Source: Oscillospiraceae bacterium | Lineage (GTDB): Bacteria > Bacillota > Clostridia > Oscillospirales > Ruminococcaceae | Length of the DNA: 46,596 nucleotides | Assembly (NCBI GenBank): GCA_017465665.1 | Contig: JAFTVU010000031.1 | Span: 1-46,596 of the forward strand | Direction of reading: 5' to 3' | Shown here: positions 40,498 through 46,596 of the stretch, in pieces | Layout: the number at the start of each line of letters is the position of its first letter | How positions within the stretch are numbered: position 1 is the stretch's first letter | The notes under the pieces: model-generated | Told to the model about the DNA's origin: nothing | Seen by the model: only the letters and a program-made list of their open reading frames with translations | Databases searched by the model: none | Translations under genes and position numbers: made by a program

Positions 40498-42594
40498 ATG
40501 GATAACAGAACGATCAATATGCTGTTTCTTGAAATGCTCTGCAAGCTGCGAAATATAGCAAGCACAGAGGAGCTGGAAGCATTTATCGCTGAATGCACAG
40601 TGAACCTGCAGAACGCCGAAGCTGCTGCAATGAGCGATATCCTGTCTGAATACAGGAGCATAGCAACCGAGCTTATTACCCAGCGCAGGCTGTTAAAGAA
40701 CATAGATACTTCTAACCATGCCGAGCTTACAGAAAAGGAACAGGAAGAGCTTGATGAAGCAAACCGCGTTATAGACGAAAATCTCTTTGATTACCATTTT
40801 CAGCCTATAATCAGTGTAGCAAGCGGCGATATCTACTCCTATGAGGCACTGATGCGCCCCCGCAGCAGTATCTGCCCCAGCCCTTTCCATATTCTTAAGT
40901 ATGCAGAGCTTTCCGATCGCCTTGATGATATAGAGCGTGTGACATTCTTTAACGTTCTTTCTATAGCGGAAGATAAAAAGTCTATCCTTGGAAAAAGAAA
41001 GATATTTATGAACAGTATTCCCGAAGCACGCTTTACAGAGGATGATCTGGCGCGTATAACCGAACTGCTGGAGCGTAATTCCGATACAGTTGTTGTTGAG
41101 ATGACAGAGGAATCCAAGATCACCGATGATTACCTTGAGCTGATAAAGCAGACCTATGAACGACTTAACATACAGGTCGCTGTTGACGATTATGGAACAG
41201 GTTATTCAAACGTTCAGAATCTTCTTCGCTATATGCCTGATTATGTGAAGATAGACCGATCGCTTATCAGCGGTATACAGGGCGATGCTAAAAAGAAGCA
41301 TTTTGTCCGCGAGATAATCGATTTCTGTCATGATAACAGTATCATGGCGCTTGCAGAGGGTGTGGAGACCTCGGAAGAGCTGCACACTGTCATTCATCTC
41401 GGTGCAGATCTTATACAGGGCTACTATACCGCAAGACCTGCCGCAGAGATCATAGATGCAGTTCCCTATGAGATAGCTCAGGAGATCAAATCCTGCTATC
41501 AGGAGCGTGTGGACGGCAGGAGGAAGCATATCTATTCTGCTGAGAACAAAGAGCGTGTTCTTCTTGACAGGCTGATGAATGATAAATATGACTGCATCCA
41601 GATCAATAAAGACTGTCCCGATGTTACAGTATCGGGAGAGATAGGGATGGAAACGCCCATACATATCGATATTAAAAAGGGCTACATCGGTACGCTCGTG
41701 CTGGATAACGCTATTCTTTCAAACATCAAAGACAGACCATGCATTGATATCGAGGATGACTGTGATGTGATAATTATCCTGAGCGGTCAGAATCGCCTCA
41801 GATACGGAGGTATACGCGTTCCGAAAAGCTCTAAGCTCACTATATGCGGCGACGGAATGCTTGATATCCATGTAGAAGCGGGTGCTTTTTACGGAATCGG
41901 CAATGATATCGATTCCGAGCACGGCGAGCTTATCTTTGAACAGGGTGTTGTTATACATAATTTTTCGGCATCCTGCGTAGGTATCGGTTCGGGATCGGGC
42001 GGCAAGATCGTGCTGCGCCGCGGCAAATTCGATATAGATATCCACAGCGCCTACGGCATCGGTATTGGCTCATACTCCTCCAACGCAGAGCTGGAGCTGT
42101 ATGCAGTTGATGTATCGGTCTACGGTGCGCTGGAACGCGGAGCGGCGGTAGGTACGCTTACAGGCTCGCTTCAGCTTAACGCTGAGCATTGTGCGCTTAA
42201 AGTCAGATTATCGGGTAAGGAGGTCGTTGGCTTCGGCTCTCTTTCGGGAGATAACTGTGATATCAGGATATGCGAAGCAGGTGCCAATGTGGATATTTCC
42301 GCTGATATCGCATCGGGCTTTGGTTCTATGAAAGGAAATACCATATTTGAACTCAGCCGCGCTTCCTCGGATATCAAGGTAACCGGTATCAAGGCACTTG
42401 CCATCGGCGGATTTGAGGGAAATACATCCATCACCACAACGTATGCAGATGTTTCAATGAAGCTGAATACACAGCTGAGTGTAGCAGATTATTTTAAACG
42501 TGAAAACATAAATGTTACAGGCGGCAGGCTTGATTTTATACTGAATGACCACCATGTGGAGGATATGGACGCGTTGTGGACTTCCGAGCAGTAA
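40498..42594 (+). CDS. EAL phosphodiesterase fused to a ~28-residue repeat solenoid
   Basis: This 698-aa protein lacks a signal peptide or membrane span. Residues 1-90 are helical. Residues about 92-325 form an EAL domain with every key position present: EAL at 116-118, Asn172 (FMNS), Glu201 (VVVEMTEES), Asp230-Asp231 (VAVDDYGTGYS), Lys251 (VKIDRS), Glu287 (AEGVET) and Gln307 (QGYY). It should hydrolyse c-di-GMP to pGpG. Residues about 350-690 are a repeat domain in which G-I/F-G-S turns recur every 26-29 residues (near 466, 495, 521, 550, 578, 607, 635), resembling the beta-solenoid of secreted GAGIGG-type proteins. This C-terminal fusion in a cytoplasmic enzyme is unusual. A promoter lies upstream and a propeller-like gene 24 bp downstream. 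Confidence 0.88.
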   Translation: MDNRTINMLFLEMLCKLRNIASTEELEAFIAECTVNLQNAEAAAMSDILSEYRSIATELITQRRLLKNIDTSNHAELTEKEQEELDEANRVIDENLFDYHFQPIISVASGDIYSYEALMRPRSSICPSPFHILKYAELSDRLDDIERVTFFNVLSIAEDKKSILGKRKIFMNSIPEARFTEDDLARITELLERNSDTVVVEMTEESKITDDYLELIKQTYERLNIQVAVDDYGTGYSNVQNLLRYMPDYVKIDRSLISGIQGDAKKKHFVREIIDFCHDNSIMALAEGVETSEELHTVIHLGADLIQGYYTARPAAEIIDAVPYEIAQEIKSCYQERVDGRRKHIYSAENKERVLLDRLMNDKYDCIQINKDCPDVTVSGEIGMETPIHIDIKKGYIGTLVLDNAILSNIKDRPCIDIEDDCDVIIILSGQNRLRYGGIRVPKSSKLTICGDGMLDIHVEAGAFYGIGNDIDSEHGELIFEQGVVIHNFSASCVGIGSGSGGKIVLRRGKFDIDIHSAYGIGIGSYSSNAELELYAVDVSVYGALERGAAVGTLTGSLQLNAEHCALKVRLSGKEVVGFGSLSGDNCDIRICEAGANVDISADIASGFGSMKGNTIFELSRASSDIKVTGIKALAIGGFEGNTSITTTYADVSMKLNTQLSVADYFKRENINVTGGRLDFILNDHHVEDMDALWTSEQ

Positions 42595-42618
42595 CATAGT
42601 TCTACCAAGGAGAAACAA

Positions 42619-43749
42619 ATGAAGATATATTGCATAAGCGAGGGTGAGCTTCAGCTCGTAGAAAACGGAAAGAGCGAAAGAGTTGAATGCCAGCGTATCA
42701 CAAATTATCTTGAAACGCTGCAGAGGATGAAGCAGCGTGACGAGTGGAAGACCACAGGCAAGGGCGCTAAATTCATGCAGGTAGAGCAGAAGTATTACGG
42801 TGATGAAACAGCTCACGGCGAGCCGCTGCTGCGCTCTATCGGAAGCTATGGAGATAAGCTGCTGTACTGCACATTTACCGACGGAATGGGCGGAATGTAC
42901 CGCAAGGATACCGAAAGCGGCGATGAAAGCTACATCTTTGCAAACAAGGAATATGACCTTACGGGAATAGCAACAAGAAACGGAAAGTGTGTGCTTACCT
43001 GTGCAATGGGCAGATATGAACGTCATATCGGTATCGTGAACATGGAAAACGGCGATGTCACTCAGATAACAGAGGGCTTTACCAGCGAGACCCACCCGTT
43101 TATTTCAAGACGTGACAGCAGCAGGATACTCTACACCTCAATGGGCTACGCAAGAAACCAGAGCGGCGCTGTTGCAGAGAAGAGCCCCTGTTCCATCTGC
43201 TGTTATGATGAAAGCACAGGCTCTCTTGACGAGCTAATCGCCAACGATGACTTTGATTACATCAAGCCGTCAGATGATAAAGAGGGCAACATCTACTATA
43301 TAAAGAGAAAGTATGAGCCTACCAAACGCGAAAGCAATCTTTTTATGGATATACTCCTCTTCCCTGTCAGGATAGTGAGAGCAATAGGTGGATTTCTCAG
43401 CGTGTTCTCGATGGCTTTCGGTGGTGAGCCTCTTCGCACAGGCGGACATAACCCCGCAAAATCAAGGACTGCGGATGAGCGCGAGCTGTTTGTTGAGGGA
43501 AATCTTATCAAGGCGCAGAAGCTTTCGGATAACTCTGATGAGGGTATAATTCCATCGGATTGGGTGCTTGTAAAATACTCAGACGGTGAGGAAACTGTAC
43601 TGAAAAAGGGCGTTATGGATTACCATCTGACTGATGACGGTGATATCATATACTCAAACGGTAACGCGGTAAGGCTACTGCACAAGGACGGCAAGGATGA
43701 AAAGCTGTGTAAGCTGAAGCTTGCTAATTCCATCACGGTGATTGAATAA
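42619..43749 (+). CDS. Hypothetical propeller-like protein, co-transcribed with the EAL gene
   Basis: I do not recognise a named family. The 376-aa product has repeated short beta-strands with D/N-G turns (GSYGDKLLYCTFTDGMGGMYRKDTESGDESYIF, GIVNMENGDVTQITEG, SRRDSSRILYTS, KEGNIYYIKRKYEP, VMDYHLTDDGDIIYSNGN), which suggests a TolB/WD-like beta-propeller of about six blades. Residues 241-267 are hydrophobic (LFMDILLFPVRIVRAIGGFLSVFSMAF) and could touch a membrane or form an inserted helix. It starts 24 bp after the EAL gene with AAGGAG and is followed by a strong terminator, so the two genes are one transcript. A signalling partner role is an inference. Confidence 0.82.
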   Translation: MKIYCISEGELQLVENGKSERVECQRITNYLETLQRMKQRDEWKTTGKGAKFMQVEQKYYGDETAHGEPLLRSIGSYGDKLLYCTFTDGMGGMYRKDTESGDESYIFANKEYDLTGIATRNGKCVLTCAMGRYERHIGIVNMENGDVTQITEGFTSETHPFISRRDSSRILYTSMGYARNQSGAVAEKSPCSICCYDESTGSLDELIANDDFDYIKPSDDKEGNIYYIKRKYEPTKRESNLFMDILLFPVRIVRAIGGFLSVFSMAFGGEPLRTGGHNPAKSRTADERELFVEGNLIKAQKLSDNSDEGIIPSDWVLVKYSDGEETVLKKGVMDYHLTDDGDIIYSNGNAVRLLHKDGKDEKLCKLKLANSITVIE

Positions 43750-43753
43750 GTTA

Positions 43754-43795
43754 AGGGCTGCTGATTGTGTTTCAGCAGCCCTCACATATTTTTTG
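43754..43795. terminator. Terminator of the EAL-propeller operon
   Basis: AGGGCTGCTGA (43754-43764) pairs perfectly with TCAGCAGCCCT (43772-43782), followed by CACATATTTTTTG. It lies between convergent genes. Confidence 0.88.
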
Positions 43796-43808
43796 ATAGA
43801 AACGTCAA

Positions 43809-44564
43809 CTATAAAAATGAACGGATAATATGCAACAAAAGCATATGTGCAGGATAAAAGGCATAGCAGAAATACCTGAACCATTTACTGTGATAGCCTT
43901 GCCTGCCTCTGTATAACCATATCGGTAAAAGCGAAAGCATTGCAAAGCCCTGCTGTGGGAAATATAACGTGCTGCCAAATAAGCTAAGCTCATATTGCAG
44001 ACCGCTCAGCAGCTCAAAATTGATGAATATAAGCGCAGCTGCCTGCCCGATGTAACACCACCAATTTCTGCCGCGGAAAAAGTAGAACGCAAGCACAGTA
44101 AGAACACCTGCACCGCCATAATCCACAAAAGTGATAGTACCAAGCAGATAGCCAGCAAGGGCAGTACCTGCAGCCGTAAGCATCGACAGCAGGAGCTTTT
44201 TCCTTTTGCGTGCAAGCTCGTTCAGTTGGATCGCTCCCATGCCGATGAGGAATGTCCACATGACATTCTGATGGAACGGAAAGATCGGAGCACCTATGTA
44301 CATAAGATTGAAAGGTATCTCGGCGGCAACGGCAAATATCAGCATACGGAGCAGATATTTTTTCAGGCTTTTCGTGTGAAAACAGCCCTCAACGATCATG
44401 AATGCAAAAATGGGAAACGCTGCCCTGCCAATGCAGGTGAGCCAATCGTTGCCGGGAATGACCGTAGCCCACATATGATCGCACAGCATAAGCAGCATTG
44501 CAATGATATGCAACGTACATGAGCTGAGATCAAACGTAAGCTTTTTTGTGTTTTCGTTAGTCAT
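43809..44564 (-). CDS. TraX family membrane protein
   Basis: This 251-aa polytopic protein has about eight hydrophobic spans. It begins with LHIIAMLLMLCDHMWATVIPGNDWLTCIGRAAFPIFAFMIVEG, the family hallmark of TraX, which in F plasmids N-acetylates pilin. In Firmicutes chromosomes TraX-like proteins occur without conjugation genes and are thought to acylate other envelope substrates, as acyltransferase_3 relatives do. The His of DH (residue 29) is a likely catalytic candidate by analogy. It lies only 4 bp after the GNAT gene and lacks a clear ribosome binding site, so its translation is probably coupled. No conjugation genes are near. Confidence 0.88.
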   Translation of the reverse strand: MTNENTKKLTFDLSSCTLHIIAMLLMLCDHMWATVIPGNDWLTCIGRAAFPIFAFMIVEGCFHTKSLKKYLLRMLIFAVAAEIPFNLMYIGAPIFPFHQNVMWTFLIGMGAIQLNELARKRKKLLLSMLTAAGTALAGYLLGTITFVDYGGAGVLTVLAFYFFRGRNWWCYIGQAAALIFINFELLSGLQYELSLFGSTLYFPQQGFAMLSLLPIWLYRGRQGYHSKWFRYFCYAFYPAHMLLLHIIRSFL

Positions 44565-44568
44565 AATA

Positions 44569-45279
44569 TTATGTTATTGTAATTACAGTTCTTTTTCCTG
44601 CGGAAACAAATCCGCATTTCTCGTAAAAGGGTATCAACGCGGCTTCACACAGTACAAACACATCCGACGGAGCAAGCGCAGATGCGGCAGACATAACGAG
44701 CCTTGCAGCTATTCCCTGCCCTCTGTGTACCTTACCGCAAGCTACCTGTGATATCAGCGCTTCACCATTGATGTTATGCTGTATCACCAGAGCCGCTTTA
44801 TTCTCGAGCGTGCAGCATACGGAGATACCGTGCCGTACTCGGTGTGACATATCCAGATACCATGGTTCAAACGGGATATCAAAGCCCTCGCTGATGATAG
44901 AATATACATCGGAGAGCGATGGCGTTGTATCTATGTTATCTTGCTTAGTTGTACTTCCCTCAAAACGCATCAGATCCACTTCGGAAAATGATGCGGAAAG
45001 CATTTCTGAAAGCGCAGCTCCGATTTCAGCGGTGCAGAATATATCAGCGAAACCGTTCATGCGGAAAAACTGTGCAAGCTCGGAAATATCGACATTCTCC
45101 GAAGCACACACCACAAAAGAGCCGTCCAATGCTGAAATGAACGTATTTTCCTGTCGGTAAAAGCGGCAGAAATCATATTCTGTTCCGTAAGCATTGAACA
45201 GGGCGCGTATCTTCCCCGCTTCAATACCGTGATCTGGCAGTGCTTGCAGCTCATTCGGGTCAGTTATGCGCTTTATCAT
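44569..45279 (-). CDS. GNAT N-acetyltransferase
   Basis: This 236-aa protein has its GNAT core in the second half. The acetyl-CoA loop is VACGKVHRGQGIAARLVMSAAS (about residues 178-199, R/Q-G-x-G-x-A pattern), followed by VFVLCEAALIPFYEKCGFVSAGKR, the usual beta5-alpha4 motif. The N-terminal half (IEAGKIRALFNAYGTEYDFCRFYRQENTFISALDG) resembles a degenerate second GNAT repeat, common in this size class. The substrate is unknown. Its start overlaps the M42 peptidase stop by 4 bases (ATGA) and TraX follows after 4 bp, so it belongs to a four-gene operon. Confidence 0.85.
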   Translation of the reverse strand: MIKRITDPNELQALPDHGIEAGKIRALFNAYGTEYDFCRFYRQENTFISALDGSFVVCASENVDISELAQFFRMNGFADIFCTAEIGAALSEMLSASFSEVDLMRFEGSTTKQDNIDTTPSLSDVYSIISEGFDIPFEPWYLDMSHRVRHGISVCCTLENKAALVIQHNINGEALISQVACGKVHRGQGIAARLVMSAASALAPSDVFVLCEAALIPFYEKCGFVSAGKRTVITIT

Positions 45280-46289
45280 AATTCACAGCAGCGTACCGCC
45301 ATAGCTTCGGAGAGAGCCTTTACAGCGGCATAGTCGCTCTCCTTGATGACACAGGACGGCGAGTGAAGATATCTGCATGGCACGGACAATGCACAGGTAC
45401 GCACTCCGCCACGGCTTATGTGAATAGCTCCGCTGTCATTTCCGCCTGCGACAACGGTTTTGGTCTGAGCAGGGATATCAAGCTCCCTTGCGGTATCAAA
45501 AGCAAGCTGATAAAGAGCGCGGTCATAGATGGTGGAACGATCCATGTAAGAAATAACGCAGCCCTCACCAAGGCAGCACACACGTTTTTCGCCCGAAACA
45601 CCTGCAATATCGCACGCAGTAGTAGTTTCAAGCACGAGGGCGATATCAGGTGCAACGGTGAACGAAGCAGCCTTTGCTCCGCGCGTGCCCACTTCCTCCT
45701 GTACGGTGAAAGCAAACCACATATCATATTCAAGCTCGCTGTTTATCATATCCATCATCATAAGGCAGCCAGCTCTGTCATCGATCGCCTTGCCCTTGAT
45801 ATAGCCGTCACCGAAAGCGAAGAAGTCACTGTCGAAATAAGCACAGGAGCCTCTGCTGACAAACTTTTCAGCCTCTGCCCTGTCTGCTGCACCGATGTCT
45901 ATCAGCATATCATCGAAATCAGGCGCTTTTTTACGCTCTTCTGCAGACTGCTGGTGGACTGCCTTTGTTCCGACAACGCCAAGAGTACCGTTTGCGAAAC
46001 GCACAGCTCTGCCAAGGACCACGCGCGGGTCGATTCCGCCTACAGCCCCGAAGCGCAGGAAGCCCTCATCAGTGATATCGGTCACCATAAAACCGACCTC
46101 ATCCATGTGGGCGGCAAGCATTATCTTATTTTTGGGTGTTTTTCTGCCTTTCCTGAATACGATCAGATTTCCGAGATTATCAACGTGCATTTCATCCGCA
46201 TTGATATTGTTCATTATATATTCACGTACACGGCTTTCATCGCCTGAAGTGCCGTCGATAGTGCATATCTCTCTGAGTCTGTCAAGCAT
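45276..46289 (-). CDS. M42 family metallo-aminopeptidase
   Basis: This 337-aa zinc/cobalt aminopeptidase belongs to the M42 (TET/FrvX-like) family, which assembles into large dodecamers and trims short peptides. Ligand motifs: AAHMDEVGF (His61), IDDRAGCLMMM, the catalytic Glu pair in VQEEVGTRGA, the LETTTACD Asp and the C-terminal PCRYLHSPSCV. I set the start at 46289 because GGGAGGTGAT lies just upstream; the longer frame to 46307 puts that site inside the gene. It overlaps the upstream M42 gene by 8 bases and the GNAT gene by 4 bases. Confidence 0.92.
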   Translation of the reverse strand: MLDRLREICTIDGTSGDESRVREYIMNNINADEMHVDNLGNLIVFRKGRKTPKNKIMLAAHMDEVGFMVTDITDEGFLRFGAVGGIDPRVVLGRAVRFANGTLGVVGTKAVHQQSAEERKKAPDFDDMLIDIGAADRAEAEKFVSRGSCAYFDSDFFAFGDGYIKGKAIDDRAGCLMMMDMINSELEYDMWFAFTVQEEVGTRGAKAASFTVAPDIALVLETTTACDIAGVSGEKRVCCLGEGCVISYMDRSTIYDRALYQLAFDTARELDIPAQTKTVVAGGNDSGAIHISRGGVRTCALSVPCRYLHSPSCVIKESDYAAVKALSEAMAVRCCEL

Positions 46290-46596
46290 TGATATCACCT
46301 CCCACATAAGCCGCTATAAGCTTTGCTGCCGCTTCGATATCCTGTATATCCACAGCTTCGATAGGCGTGTGCATATATCTGATCGGTATCGATACAGTAC
46401 AACACTTCACACCGCTCCTGCTTACGGAAACAGCATCTGCGTTAGTTCCTGTTGAGGACGGCATTACTTCAATGGTATAGGGTATATTGTTCTGCTCTGC
46501 GAGAGATCTCAGAGAATCTGTCATACCTCTGTCAAGAACAGCGGAAACGCCGATCATAGCGCCGCTGCCAAGCTCCGCGGTCTCATGCTGTGCGCT
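46282..46596 (-). CDS. Second M42 family aminopeptidase (5' part beyond the window)
   Basis: This is the C-terminal end of another M42 peptidase, reading in from the right edge (about 104 residues visible). Conserved family marks include the start ELGSGAMIGVSAVLDRGM, the MPSSTGTNADAVSVSRSGV segment that supplies an acidic environment around the metal site, and the closing CTVSIPIRYMHTPIEAVDI with its metal-ligand His. The first codons lie outside the window. Two adjacent and overlapping M42 genes suggest paralogues that may form mixed or different-specificity particles. Confidence 0.88.
   Translation of the reverse strand, partial: SAQHETAELGSGAMIGVSAVLDRGMTDSLRSLAEQNNIPYTIEVMPSSTGTNADAVSVSRSGVKCCTVSIPIRYMHTPIEAVDIQDIEAAAKLIAAYVGGDINA

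Noticed and set aside
45363-46247. 294-aa plus-strand ORF opposite the M42 gene
   Set aside because: Antisense shadow; the M42 metal motifs on the minus strand explain the region.

Overview
This window looks like a chromosomal segment of an endospore-forming Clostridia species, most likely Ruminococcus or a close Ruminococcaceae/Oscillospirales relative. The evidence is a dense set of sporulation genes (cotJABC, yabP, yabQ, a tepA-like gene, sipL, spoIVA, an alpha/beta SASP), strong AGGAGG-type ribosome binding sites, canonical sigma-A promoters (TTGACA-17-TATAAT) and moderate GC. Almost everything is core-genome material. I see no insertion sequence, prophage body or CRISPR array. Counting the small genes and tRNAs, no stretch longer than about 300 bases lacks a gene.

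Layout. 1-1.4 kb: two tiny ORFs, then a lone Xer-type tyrosine recombinase whose leader holds a 28-bp dif-like palindrome. 1.4-2.5 kb (minus): the spore-coat operon cotJA-cotJB-cotJC. 2.6-7.0 kb: a block syntenic with Bacillus yabM-yabN-yabO-yabP-yabQ-divIC with hup inserted. Vegetative sigma-A promoters sit inside mazG (for hup) and inside yabQ (for divIC). 7.1-12.7 kb: cardiolipin synthase, tRNA-Arg(CCG), typA, a MATE transporter and a GNAT acetyltransferase. 12.8-21.9 kb (minus): an unknown gene, a ComEC-like metallo-beta-lactamase protein, ygiQ, ftsK/spoIIIE, uppP, ylzJ-like and a tepA-like gene. 22.1-25.2 kb: the spore-coat basement pair sipL-spoIVA. 25.3-25.9 kb: a PerR-type regulator with its operator, then an SASP. 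26-31.2 kb (minus): a methylthioadenosine deaminase-type amidohydrolase and mtnA, preceded by a metal-homeostasis group with two CobW-type GTPases, one fused to a DUF1980-like domain and one carrying a long His-rich repeat. 31.4-36.6 kb: TetR regulator, Nudix hydrolase, mfd and pth. 36.8-38.7 kb: a membrane HEXXH protein and an SPFH/zinc-ribbon protein. 38.8-43.7 kb: tRNA-Pro(TGG), then a candidate cyclic-di-GMP module. 43.8-46.6 kb (minus): a tightly overlapped operon of two M42 aminopeptidases (one cut by the window edge), a GNAT protein and a TraX-like membrane protein.

The most unusual part is 39.0-43.7 kb. A membrane HD-GYP protein is followed by an EAL protein with all signature motifs intact, fused to about 350 residues of regular ~28-residue repeats that look like a beta-solenoid but carry no signal peptide. 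A propeller-like unknown gene lies 24 bp downstream. The second most interesting item is the dif-like palindrome directly upstream of the recombinase, an arrangement that recalls XerS/dif-SL. All functional statements rest on motif reading by eye; no database search or folding program was run.
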